Shown piece by piece: positions 1 through 7,821 of a stretch of DNA of 49,410 nt. The stretch covers positions 1 to 49,410 of the forward strand of contig JAFZQZ010000073.1 of assembly GCA_017620135.1 (NCBI GenBank), read 5' to 3'. A model generated the notes under the pieces. That model was not told the origin of the DNA. It searched no databases and saw nothing but the letters and a program-made list of their open reading frames with translations. The first letter of the stretch is position 1. Each line of letters starts with the position of its first letter. The translations under genes and the position numbers were made by a program. Origin of the DNA: Bacillota bacterium (GTDB lineage Bacteria; Bacillota; Clostridia; Lachnospirales; Bianqueaceae).

Positions 1-185
1 ACTCTTGCTGTTGAAACAGGCACTGTCACATCAAAGTAACAATTCTTTTTAACCAAAGACTGGTGCAATGGCTATAATAAAATGTCTATAATTGGTTAAA
101 TTCGCTTGTCTTTAAGTGGTTCAAATTTCCCGGCTCTAACAGAAGAGTTTCTGAAGATGTGTAAAGAATGAGCTAAACAATAATG
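1..185. other. AT-rich left edge without a recognisable gene
   Basis: This stretch is clearly more AT-rich than the rest of the window. Two short reading frames run in from the left edge on the + strand and stop near positions 37-39 and 50-52. Either could be the last codons of a gene cut by the window edge, but they are too short to identify. Two TATAAT hexamers (73-78 and 87-92) lie between the arms of an inverted repeat. Neither has a convincing -35 box. I see no tRNA or complete gene here. Confidence 0.5.
48..100. repeat. 9-bp inverted repeat, possible operator
   Basis: TTTAACCAA at 48-56 is matched by its reverse complement TTGGTTAAA at 92-100. The 35 bp between the arms hold two TATAAT hexamers. 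It could be a repressor site around a promoter or the trace of a mobile-element end. In such AT-rich DNA chance is also possible. Confidence 0.3.
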
Positions 186-236
186 AAAAAACCGCTGAGC
201 ATGGCCTATTATAGCCATGTCACTCAGCGGTTTTTT
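186..236. terminator. Bidirectional rho-independent terminator
   Basis: AAAAAACCGCTGAG (186-199) pairs perfectly with CTCAGCGGTTTTTT (223-236), with extra pairing inside (ATGGC with GCCAT). There is a T run on either strand. It would end the minus-strand GH3 operon, whose stop codon is at 295, and any + transcript entering from the left. Confidence 0.85.
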
Positions 237-294
237 GGATGCTATCCAATAAATGTGTGAGGTTTGTTACTCTATCTGAAATAACAGCTTCAGA

Positions 295-2058
295 TCACAG
301 TCTGGTATCCCACTTGCCGCAGAAGGGATCGACCGGATTGACGCCCTTGAACGGGCTTCTTCCCAGCATCTTGTCGATGACCGCGTCCACGGTAGCCTCT
401 TTGAACTTGTAGGCATTGATGAAAGTGGGGATACGGGGAACGTCGACCAGATGATAGGGATTGGCGAAGGAGATAAAGGCGGTCGGGATCGACTTAATAT
501 AGTTCGGGCAGTTAAAGCCCATCGGCTGCGACCAGGTGATACGCACGACGGTCTGGTTGGAGTAGGTGGCCAGGTTCACGACATACAGCAGCAGATCGTA
601 GCTGGCTTTCATGTCTTCGGCTCTTCTCTGCGCGCCTTCTCTTCCCTCGGGTACCTTGAAGAGCTCGACTTCAAAGCCTTCCGCCTCGAGTTTTTGCTTC
701 ATATAGCCGCCGAGCTCCGCGTCGGTGGAACCGAAGTCGCGTCCGGCCGCGATGGGGTAGAGGTAGATCCGTTTGATCTTCGAGCGGTCGATGGGAAGAA
801 GGTTCTCGTTGTTCTTGACCAGGGTAACGGAACGATCAGCCACTTCCTTCTCGATGTCTCTGAATTCCTTGCATCCGACGATCTTTGCCGCTTCTTCGAT
901 GGGCGGGATGAGTGTTCCGGCCGCCTTCTTATCCGGCAGCTTCAGCGCGGCTTTCATACCCAGGGTACGCATGACCGCTTCGTCCAGACGCTCGGGGGTG
1001 ATGGTGCCGTTTTCGACGCCTTCGCACATGAATTCATAATCCTCGTCCACATTCTGCGTGAAGAGGAAGATGTCGCAGCCCGCGGCGATACAGCCGGGAA
1101 CGGCATCCTTCCGGTCCATGGCGGAGCAGAAGCCGTTCATGGTGGAAGCGTCGGTGACGAGAACACCGTTGAAGCCTAGCTTGCCTCTGAGCAGTCCGTT
1201 CAGCAGTTCGGGCGCCAGGGTGGCCGGCATGATATCCTTATCCGCGATGCCCGGGATCAGCTTTCTGGAATACGCCGGCTGCATGATATGACCTACCATG
1301 ACGGAGAGCGCGCCGGCGTCGATGGAAGCCTTGTAGGCCGCGCCGTAGGTGGCGTCCCACTCCTCGCAGGAAAGGTCATTGATGGAGATGACCAGATGCT
1401 GGTCTCTCTCGTCCACGCCGTCACCGGGGAAATGTTTGATGGAAACCGCCATACCTTCCTTCTGCGCCGCGATGGTATAGGCACGGCCGCAGTCCGCTAC
1501 GAGCTTGTCCTTGGAGGAGTAAAGCCTCGTCGCCATGATGGGGTTGCGCCAGTTCTTGTCGATATCGATGACCGGGGCGAATGCCCAGTTCGCGCCGACC
1601 GCCAGACCTTCCTTCGCGCAGACATAACCCTGCATCGCCGCGTACTTCGGATCGTCCGTCGCGCCGATCATCAGGTTGGGACCGACGTTCGTACCTTCGC
1701 ACTGAGGATATTTGTAGGGCGTTCCGTCCTCATAGGTCTTCAGTGCTTTTTTGATGATCCCGTCGCCGCCGGCTTCAAAGTTCGCGGCGATCAGCAGCGG
1801 GATCTTCGCGTGTTCCTGGATAAACTTGTTCGATTTCCAGACTTTCTCGAAATCGTTTCCGCGGCCCATGATAGCGCCGAGCTTGTAATGGTCAAGCACT
1901 CGGGCCAGTTCCGCCTCTTCCCACCCGTAATTCGCAAAGCAGAACAGGTGGCCGATCTTTTCTTCCTTCGTCATGTTTTCCAGGGTGTCTTTGACCCAGG
2001 CCACATGCTCATCGTCCAGGAAGAACGGATTCTGTCTCAGTAGATCATAGTTCGGCAT
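295..2058 (-). CDS. GH3 glycosidase, NagZ/beta-N-acetylhexosaminidase-like
   Basis: 587 residues, predicted to hydrolyse terminal beta-glycosidic bonds, most likely of N-acetylhexosamine. The GH3 barrel is marked by KHFPGDG (208-214) followed by D219-Q-H221, the position of the Asp-His pair that serves as acid/base in NagZ-type enzymes, and by VTDAS with D303 as likely nucleophile. A second, smaller domain follows. No signal peptide is visible, so it is probably cytoplasmic. The ATG at 2056-2058 has AGGAGA about seven bases upstream. It is the last gene of an MFS - radical SAM - GH3 operon. A clear paralogue lies at 42997-44709, with a matching N-terminus and C-terminal FKGVxPxDPF motif. Substrate is inferred from family only. 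Confidence 0.88.
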   Translation of the reverse strand: MPNYDLLRQNPFFLDDEHVAWVKDTLENMTKEEKIGHLFCFANYGWEEAELARVLDHYKLGAIMGRGNDFEKVWKSNKFIQEHAKIPLLIAANFEAGGDGIIKKALKTYEDGTPYKYPQCEGTNVGPNLMIGATDDPKYAAMQGYVCAKEGLAVGANWAFAPVIDIDKNWRNPIMATRLYSSKDKLVADCGRAYTIAAQKEGMAVSIKHFPGDGVDERDQHLVISINDLSCEEWDATYGAAYKASIDAGALSVMVGHIMQPAYSRKLIPGIADKDIMPATLAPELLNGLLRGKLGFNGVLVTDASTMNGFCSAMDRKDAVPGCIAAGCDIFLFTQNVDEDYEFMCEGVENGTITPERLDEAVMRTLGMKAALKLPDKKAAGTLIPPIEEAAKIVGCKEFRDIEKEVADRSVTLVKNNENLLPIDRSKIKRIYLYPIAAGRDFGSTDAELGGYMKQKLEAEGFEVELFKVPEGREGAQRRAEDMKASYDLLLYVVNLATYSNQTVVRITWSQPMGFNCPNYIKSIPTAFISFANPYHLVDVPRIPTFINAYKFKEATVDAVIDKMLGRSPFKGVNPVDPFCGKWDTRL

Positions 2059-2072
2059 GGCATTTCTCCTTT

Positions 2073-2939
2073 TTATAAGATTTCTTTTTTGATACGGTTT
2101 AACACATGTTTTTTGTCCGCGCTCCAGAGCGGCGCGATCAGCAGCTTCTTGTCCCCGTCGCCGGTGAGCCGGTGGATCACCACGCTGTCCGGGATCAACC
2201 GGACGCAGTCCTTCAGGATATCGAGATATTCATCTTCGCCAAGGACCCTGACCTTTCCGGCTTCGTATTCCTTCGCCAGATCGGTGCCCTTCAGTATGTG
2301 CAGAAGCTGCAGCTTGATGCCGGTCGCACCGGAGCTGACGACATACCGGACGGTTTCCAGCATGTCTTCCTTCGTTTCTCCGGGCAGACCAAGGATCACG
2401 TGCGTGATGACCTCGATCTCTCTTTGCCTTAGTTCCCGGACAGCCCGGTCGTAAACGGGCAGGTCATAACCTCTTCGGATATAGCGGGCAGTTTCTGCAT
2501 GGACCGTCTGAAGTCCGAGCTCGATCCACACAGGCTTGATCCGATTCAGGCGGGAAAGAAGATCCAGGACCTCTTCCGGCAGGCAGTCCGGTCTCGTAGC
2601 GACAGAAAGCGCCGCGATGTCCGGATGATAGATCGCTTCCGTAAAGAGTTTCTCCAGCTTTTCGACCGGGGCGTAGGTGCCGGTATAGGCCTGGAAGTAG
2701 GCGATATACTTGCCGTCCGTGATCTTCGCGGCGACCTTCTGCTTGCCTCTTTCAATCTGCTCCGTGACAGAGAGATCCCGGGAAGAAGCGAACTCGCCGC
2801 TCCCACCGGCGGAACAGAAAATGCAGCCGCGGGTATCGAGCGTCCCGTCCCGGACCGGACAGGTAAAGCCGCCGTCGAGGGCGATCTTGTAGACTTTGCA
2901 GCCGAAGGTTTCCTTCAGATAGTCGCTCAGGAGCTTCAC
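2073..2939 (-). CDS. Radical SAM protein, YhcC-like (TIGR01212 type)
   Basis: 288 residues. Cysteines C27, C39 and C42 fit the long-spaced CxnCxxC cluster motif of the YhcC/TIGR01212 branch of radical SAM proteins, rather than the usual Cx3Cx2C. GCIFCSAGGSGEF directly follows, and ELGLQT and HVILGLPGE are typical downstream strand motifs of this branch. It should bind a [4Fe-4S] cluster and cleave S-adenosylmethionine. The biological substrate of the branch is not settled to my knowledge, though tRNA modification has been discussed. Its start overlaps the stop of the upstream MFS gene by four bases (ATGA), so translation is probably coupled. The GH3 gene starts 14 bases after its end. Confidence 0.85.
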   Translation of the reverse strand: MKLLSDYLKETFGCKVYKIALDGGFTCPVRDGTLDTRGCIFCSAGGSGEFASSRDLSVTEQIERGKQKVAAKITDGKYIAYFQAYTGTYAPVEKLEKLFTEAIYHPDIAALSVATRPDCLPEEVLDLLSRLNRIKPVWIELGLQTVHAETARYIRRGYDLPVYDRAVRELRQREIEVITHVILGLPGETKEDMLETVRYVVSSGATGIKLQLLHILKGTDLAKEYEAGKVRVLGEDEYLDILKDCVRLIPDSVVIHRLTGDGDKKLLIAPLWSADKKHVLNRIKKEIL

Positions 2940-4240
2940 TTCGAATCTTTCCGGACCAGCCAGATGGGAAGCGCGGCAAGAAGCGCGACGATGGCCGCCG
3001 CCAGGAACATAGCGTAAGGCGGCACGAAGTTCTCTCCGTTCATGCCCATCGCATCAAGGCCGATCATCAGTGAAATGATGGGTCCGATGATCATGGGGAT
3101 GAGCACCATAAAGCACATCCGGATACCCTGGAAACGGCCTTCCGTGCCTTCCGGCAGATAATCCTGGAAGGAAGAGGTGAAGGCGCCGGTCAGGGACAGG
3201 ATGCCGCCCATCATCAGGACGCCGCCGAGGTAAAGGACGACCGTCTTGACCGCTCCGTCCGTGAATTGGAGCGCCCAGAAGGAAAGGATCCCGAGGATCA
3301 TGATGATAAGCAGCGGATAGTAGAAGTGTTTCCGTCCGAACTTGTCGAACAGGATGCCCATGACCGCGGTAAAGACAGCGGCTCCCACGATGATCACCGC
3401 CATGGGGATCACGAAGCTGTCGCCCAGGCCGAGGGTCACGATCAGGAAATTGATGAGATAGGAGAAGAAGGTCTGCTGGGCGATGCCGATAATGCAGGCC
3501 GCCGCCAGACAGACGTAGATCATCTTGTTCTGCCGGATCACGTCTTTCCGGAACCCGTAGAAGGTCTCATTCAGGTAGTTCTGTCCTTCCGCCTTCTGGA
3601 TATCCGGCGCGTCCTTCAGGGTGAAGAGGGCCAGGATACCGGCGACGATCGGGATGATGCCCAGGATAATGAAGAAAAGCGCGTTGCTCTCGTTCGCGGA
3701 GTTATAGAAACCACCCAGCCCTACGAATACGATGACCACAGCGATGACCGGCAGGATCGCCAGGATGGCGTTCAGTTTCCCGCGGTTCGTTTTATCCGTC
3801 ACATCGGCGACCCAGGCGTTGAAGGCCGCGTCGTTCGAAGTGGAACCGGCGAAGGTCATGAGACAGTCGAAAACGATCAGCAGTACGGCGATGAGCGCTA
3901 CCTTGGACGCTTCCGCCTTCATGGGCAGCAGAGCGAAAAGCATGATCGTGAAGCCCCAGACGATATAGCCCCAGGCGATGAACGGTTTGCGTTTGCCCGT
4001 CTTGTCGATGAGCCCGCCCGCGAAGATCGTGGTCACGGTGGCCGCGATGGCGGACAGGATGACCATCAGGGTCGTTACGGTGTAGGACATGTCGGCTCTG
4101 CCGGAGTTCGCGAAGATGTCCTGCGCGAAAGTAGCAAAATACATGTTTTCCACGATCCAGGCGATCTGTCCGATCAGTCCGAAAAAGACCGCGGAAAACC
4201 ATACACGTCCGCCAAGCGGCGTAGATGTCTTTTCTTTCAT
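2936..4240 (-). CDS. MFS transporter, GPH/SLC45-like sugar permease
   Basis: 434 residues with about 12 hydrophobic helices. The loop after helix 2 carries GGLIDKTGKRKPFI, the motif A of major facilitator transporters. The order of helices and the FAGSTSNDAAFNAWVADVT stretch near residue 140 recall glycoside/cation symporters of the GPH or SLC45 type. Start ATG at 4238-4240 with GGAGGAGA upstream. First gene of the operon with the radical SAM and GH3 genes, so it probably imports the glycoside that the GH3 enzyme cuts. That substrate link is inference from position. Confidence 0.85.
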   Translation of the reverse strand: MKEKTSTPLGGRVWFSAVFFGLIGQIAWIVENMYFATFAQDIFANSGRADMSYTVTTLMVILSAIAATVTTIFAGGLIDKTGKRKPFIAWGYIVWGFTIMLFALLPMKAEASKVALIAVLLIVFDCLMTFAGSTSNDAAFNAWVADVTDKTNRGKLNAILAILPVIAVVIVFVGLGGFYNSANESNALFFIILGIIPIVAGILALFTLKDAPDIQKAEGQNYLNETFYGFRKDVIRQNKMIYVCLAAACIIGIAQQTFFSYLINFLIVTLGLGDSFVIPMAVIIVGAAVFTAVMGILFDKFGRKHFYYPLLIIMILGILSFWALQFTDGAVKTVVLYLGGVLMMGGILSLTGAFTSSFQDYLPEGTEGRFQGIRMCFMVLIPMIIGPIISLMIGLDAMGMNGENFVPPYAMFLAAAIVALLAALPIWLVRKDSK

Positions 4241-4351
4241 TTCCGTTTCTCCTCCGAGAAAAGTTACTTGATGGTATTATAGCACTTTTCAGGGGAAGTA
4301 TGGTATACTAAGAGAAAAAAGAAAAACTGTTCAGTGAAGAAAGGAAAACAG
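4241..4351. promoter_or_regulatory. Divergent promoter region (MFS operon / isomerase operon)
   Basis: On the minus strand a TATAAT -10 box lies at 4276-4281, upstream of the MFS gene. On the plus strand TATACT lies at 4304-4309, upstream of the isomerase gene. Neither has a good -35 box at 17 bp, so an activator may be needed. The two -10 boxes are only about 22 bp apart, so the promoters overlap and could exclude each other. Confidence 0.5.
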
Positions 4352-5260
4352 ATGGAACTTGGATTTTTCAGCCCGGAGATCTCCGGACGGGATGTATCGG
4401 AGGTTTTTGCCAGAGCCAGGGCCTATGGCTTTACGGAAGTTCAGTATGATTTTCTGACTTCACACAGGGAAGAAATGCCTGCGGCATTCTGGGCGGACGA
4501 ACTTCAGAACATCGCGGCCGCGGCAAAAGAACAGGGGATCCGGATCACGGCGGTCAACGGTACCTTCAACATGGTCGACAGCGATACGGACCGGCTTGCG
4601 GAATATACCAGGCGTTTTCGCCTGATCTGCGAGGCGGCTGCCTATCTGAATGCGCCTATCGTAACGCTCTGCACCGGATCGAAAAGTCCCTTGGGGATGT
4701 GGCGTTATTCTCCGGATACGGCCAGGGAAGAGGTCTTTGATGAACTCCTCCGGACCACCGAGAAGATCATGCCCTATGCCTCGGAATATGGTCTGATATT
4801 TGGCGTGGAGACAGAAGCGAGCAACGTGATCTTTACCGCGGAGCGCTGCCGCCGGTATCTGGATACGGTCGGTGATCCTCGTCTGAAGGTCATTATGGAC
4901 TGTGCGAATCTTTTCCCTGCCGGGATGGCCCGAAGAGAAAACGTGGATCGGACGATCTGTAATGCCTTCGAGCTTCTGGGAAAAGATATCGTGCTCACGC
5001 ACGGAAAAGATGTCGCCGAGAGCAAATCCGCTGAAAGCACCGCTGAAGGCGGTTCTGCTCTCAGCAGAACCGCCTTCACCGACGGGAAACCGGCTTTCGC
5101 TTCGCCCGGTAAAGGGATCGTAAACTATGAACTTTTCTTTGAGCTTCTGAAGGAGATCCACTATGATGGCGGGCTGATCCTGCACGGGATCCACGATCCG
5201 GCGGATTTTGAGCCCTGTGTGGAGATCATCCGTGGGAAAATGATCAAAGCGGGCATTTAA
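4352..5260 (+). CDS. Sugar phosphate isomerase/epimerase family protein (xylose isomerase-like TIM barrel)
   Basis: 302 residues of the AP-endonuclease-2/xylose isomerase-like TIM-barrel family, which isomerises or epimerises sugars and inositols with a divalent metal. Recognisable pieces are the N-terminal FSPEISGRDV, VTLCTGS, GVETEASN, KVIMDCANLF and the late PGKGIVNYELFF. The reading frame opens at a GTG (4334), but the ATG at 4352 has AAGGAAA just upstream and begins the conserved MELGFF, so I chose it. An extra stretch of roughly 25 residues after LTHGKDV (near residue 225) is encoded by palindromic DNA (see 5044-5078) and looks inserted. It is co-directional with the aldo/keto reductase 36 bp downstream, suggesting a two-step sugar conversion. 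Substrate unknown. Confidence 0.8.
   Translation: MELGFFSPEISGRDVSEVFARARAYGFTEVQYDFLTSHREEMPAAFWADELQNIAAAAKEQGIRITAVNGTFNMVDSDTDRLAEYTRRFRLICEAAAYLNAPIVTLCTGSKSPLGMWRYSPDTAREEVFDELLRTTEKIMPYASEYGLIFGVETEASNVIFTAERCRRYLDTVGDPRLKVIMDCANLFPAGMARRENVDRTICNAFELLGKDIVLTHGKDVAESKSAESTAEGGSALSRTAFTDGKPAFASPGKGIVNYELFFELLKEIHYDGGLILHGIHDPADFEPCVEIIRGKMIKAGI
5044..5078. repeat. Perfect 16-bp palindrome inside a coding sequence
   Basis: TGAAGGCGGTTCTGCT (5044-5059) and AGCAGAACCGCCTTCA (5063-5078) are exact reverse complements around a three-base loop CTC. Further out GAAAGC (5034-5039) faces GCTTTC (about 5093-5098), giving an interrupted longer hairpin of roughly 65 bp. The reading frame stays open through it and encodes a low-complexity Ser/Ala/Glu-rich linker. 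It looks like a small palindromic element inserted in frame. Confidence 0.85.
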
Positions 5261-5296
5261 GGGCAATCTTCGGACATCGAAACAAGGGAGTAACAA

Positions 5297-6157
5297 ATGG
5301 GACATAAACGAACTTATACATTGAGGGATGGCCGCGAGATCCCGCGCCTTGGACAGGGGACCTGGTATATGGGAGAGGACAGATCACGCCGCAGCGCTGA
5401 GATCGAAGCACTGCAATTGGGGATCGAACTGGGGATGACATTGCTGGATACTGCGGAGATGTACGGAGAAGGAAAAGCGGAGAAACTCATCGGGGAAGCG
5501 ATCCGGGATGTCTCCAGAGAAAAGCTGTTTATCGTATCCAAGGTATATCCTCACAACGCAGGAAGAAGGAACCTGGAGAGGAGTCTCGACGCTTCGCTGG
5601 CCCGTATGGGGACCGGCTACCTGGATCTTTATCTGCTTCACTGGCGCGGAGGGATCCCGCTCCGGGAAACAGCGGAGGAGATGGAACGAATGGTCCGCAC
5701 TGGAAAGATCAAAGGCTGGGGCGTATCCAACCTGGATCTGGATGACATGAAAGAGCTGATGGAGACCGGTCTTGGAGAGCGCTGTCTGACCGACCAGGTG
5801 CTCTATCATCTGGGTTCCCGCGGCGTGGAATATGACCTGCAGCCGTGGCTGGAGAAAAACGACATCTCTTTGATGGCCTATTGTCCGCTGGCGGAAGCGG
5901 GTCTGCTGCGGCAGGGCATCATGTCGAACGAAACCGTTACCAAGATCGCACAAAGTCACGACATGACGCCCGCGCAGGTGATGCTGGGCTTCCTTTTGCG
6001 GAAGGAAAATGTCATCGTGATCCCCAAAGCGGGCTCTGTTAAACATGTGAGGGAGAACGCGCGGGCGCTGGAATGCGTCCTGTCCGAGGAAGAGCTCCGC
6101 GCGCTGGACGCCTGCTTCCCGGCGCCGACCTGTCCGGTGCCGCTGGACGTGGTCTGA
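5297..6157 (+). CDS. Aldo/keto reductase
   Basis: 286 residues, full length for the family. NAD(P)H-dependent reduction of an aldehyde or ketone is expected. The catalytic tetrad pieces are visible: LLDTAEMYGEG (Asp and Tyr), IVSKVYP (Lys) and LYLLHWRG (His). The C-terminal cofactor region has VIPKAGSVKHVRENA. No iron-sulfur extension, in contrast to the reductase at 19402. The ATG follows AAGGGAG at a good distance and lies 36 bp after the isomerase gene, so both are probably one transcript. The transcript would carry the inverted-repeat array of 6210-6534 as its 3' untranslated region before the terminator at 6546. Confidence 0.88.
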   Translation: MGHKRTYTLRDGREIPRLGQGTWYMGEDRSRRSAEIEALQLGIELGMTLLDTAEMYGEGKAEKLIGEAIRDVSREKLFIVSKVYPHNAGRRNLERSLDASLARMGTGYLDLYLLHWRGGIPLRETAEEMERMVRTGKIKGWGVSNLDLDDMKELMETGLGERCLTDQVLYHLGSRGVEYDLQPWLEKNDISLMAYCPLAEAGLLRQGIMSNETVTKIAQSHDMTPAQVMLGFLLRKENVIVIPKAGSVKHVRENARALECVLSEEELRALDACFPAPTCPVPLDVV

Positions 6158-6209
6158 TATGGTTTAGAAAGGGACTTTCCAACGATCGGACAGCGCTTGA
6201 GTCCGCCAG

Positions 6210-6534
6210 TAGCAAGGTTTGATCAAAAAAGACACCAATCTTGCTAGTGCCGTAGCAAGGTCCCCGGTAAGAAAGACATGACCTTGCTATAGAGCGCCGG
6301 AGACTTAGCAAGGTACCCGGCAGAATAGCCGAAGTCTTGCTATTGTGGTAGCAAGGTCCGTTTGTTTTTTAGGACTTTCTTGCTACCGGACAGTTTATCG
6401 GTAGCAAGGTTTACTCAAAAAAAGCACCAATCTTGCTAGTGCTGTAGCAAGGTGCCAAGTAAAAAGGGCATGACCTTGCTATAGAGTGCCGGAGGCTTAG
6501 CAAGGTACCCGGCAAAATAATCGAAATTTTGCTA
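6210..6534. repeat. Array of seven 37-bp inverted-repeat units with alternating 6/16-bp spacing
   Basis: Seven units begin at 6210, 6253, 6306, 6349, 6402, 6445 and 6498. Each starts TAGCAAG and ends CTTGCTA (TTTGCTA in the last), with exactly 23 variable bases between, so all are 37 bp. The gaps alternate 6, 16, 6, 16, 6, 16 bp, giving a 96-bp two-unit period. Units 1-3 closely resemble units 5-7, so there is also a 192-bp duplication. Pairs separated by 6 bp (CTTGCTA-n6-TAGCAAG) form tight hairpins. The array fills most of the 443-bp gap between 6158 and 6600, and no convincing ORF was found in it. Outside the array I noticed the 7-mer TAGCAAG only once (near 19192, coding). Confidence 0.93.
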
Positions 6535-6545
6535 CTATAAAAAAG

Positions 6546-6590
6546 AAACACCGATCTGCTGCTATTCTTGCAACAGATCGGTGTTTTTTA
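6546..6590. terminator. Bidirectional rho-independent terminator
   Basis: AAACACCGATCTG (6546-6558) pairs with CAGATCGGTGTTT (6574-6586). A T run follows on the plus strand (to 6589), and on the minus strand the stem is followed by TTCTTTTTT. It separates the convergent aldo/keto reductase (plus) and MFS (minus) transcripts. Confidence 0.92.
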
Positions 6591-6600
6591 AGCAATTATA

Positions 6601-7803
6601 TCAGGCAGAAGCTTTCTGGCTCTTTCGCTTTTCAGAAATAAACTGGATCAGCGTCAGCAGAAGTCCGAGAACTAAAAGCGTAAGTCCGAAAAAGATAAAC
6701 ATATTCTTGTATCCCAGCGGAACGATCAGCACACCGCCCAGCATCGGGCCGAAAGCGTTGCCGAGGTTCTGGCCGATCTGGATCGTGCTGACAGCGACGC
6801 CGGCTCTTTCCTTGCCAAGGCGGTTCAGGGCGTGGGCCTGAATGGACGGAGTACCGCAGCCCTGACCGATCGCCATGAAAATACTCGCAACGAGGATCAG
6901 GGTAAGCGTCATGCTGATCCCGATGAGGCACATACCGATCGCGGCAAAGGCAAGTGCCGGGATCAGGAGCACATATACACCCTTGCGGTCAAAGAGCCGG
7001 CCGGTAAAGGGTCTCAGCACGACGATAGCAAGAGAGTAGACGGTGAAGAACAGGGCGATCCCGGCGATCTGTCTTTCGTCGCCGATGATGGCCAGATACG
7101 TAGCGAGCCAGGAGCTTCCCCAACTGAACAGAACGGTGACCAGCATAAAGGCGAGCATTTCCGGAGCAAACAGGTTTTCCAGACGGATCCGTTTTTTCTC
7201 CTGCACTGCTGGTGTAACCGTTTCGTCTCCCTTTGGGAACAGGGTGATCATGATCAGACTGACGATCGCGCACACGCCGGCGAGAAGGAAGCTGGAACCG
7301 AATCCGTATTTCTCTGCCAGAGCCAGACCGATACCAGGGCCGATCGCCTGCGCAAGAATGATAGCGAGTGAGGAATATCCGAGACCTTCACCCAGTCGCT
7401 CTTTGGGGATAAAGGAAGTGGAAAACGCCATGACCGTGACACTGTTGACCGAGAAAAAGATACCGGTGAGAAGGCGCAGCGCCATCAGGAAAGGTACGGT
7501 CTTGACAAACATATGCAGGATCAGACTGACAGAATAAAGGATAAAGGAGATCTGAAGGATCTTCCGGCGCGGGAAACGGTCGGAAAGCAGTCCGGCAAAC
7601 GGACAGACAAACAAAGCTGCGAGAGACATCAGACCGGCCGTGGTGGAGGCGGTACCCAGATCCGCTCCTAAAGACAGAGTGAATTTCGCGACCAGCGGAT
7701 AGGACATCTGAGAGGCACATCCGTTGAAGAGATTGAGCAGAATGACCATCAGGAACGGGATAGTCCACAGTTTGGCCGGGTTCGGGGCTTGATTGTTTTC
7801 CAT
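6601..7803 (-). CDS. MFS transporter (drug/sugar efflux type)
   Basis: 400 residues with about 12 membrane helices. Motif A is clear after helix 2 (GLLSDRFPRRK) and a related copy follows helix 8 (GRLFDRKGVY), the usual two-fold MFS pattern. GIFFSVNSVTVMAFSTSFIPKERLGEG resembles helix 4-5 of small-molecule efflux or sugar efflux permeases. Substrate cannot be read from the sequence. Start ATG at 7801-7803, with only a moderate ribosome site (AAAGGA) rather far upstream. It lies 18 bp after the PTS-like gene and is probably expressed with it from the promoter at 8942-8970. Confidence 0.85.
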   Translation of the reverse strand: MENNQAPNPAKLWTIPFLMVILLNLFNGCASQMSYPLVAKFTLSLGADLGTASTTAGLMSLAALFVCPFAGLLSDRFPRRKILQISFILYSVSLILHMFVKTVPFLMALRLLTGIFFSVNSVTVMAFSTSFIPKERLGEGLGYSSLAIILAQAIGPGIGLALAEKYGFGSSFLLAGVCAIVSLIMITLFPKGDETVTPAVQEKKRIRLENLFAPEMLAFMLVTVLFSWGSSWLATYLAIIGDERQIAGIALFFTVYSLAIVVLRPFTGRLFDRKGVYVLLIPALAFAAIGMCLIGISMTLTLILVASIFMAIGQGCGTPSIQAHALNRLGKERAGVAVSTIQIGQNLGNAFGPMLGGVLIVPLGYKNMFIFFGLTLLVLGLLLTLIQFISEKRKSQKASA

Positions 7804-7821
7804 GGTTTGAACGGATCCTTT

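Noticed and set aside
4334-4351. GTG start for the isomerase-like gene
   Set aside because: No ribosome site precedes it, while AAGGAAA lies just before the ATG at 4352 where the conserved protein begins.
6210-6534. CRISPR array
   Set aside because: The ends of each unit are conserved and the interiors vary, units have terminal inverted repeats, gaps are only 6 or 16 bp, and no cas genes are present.
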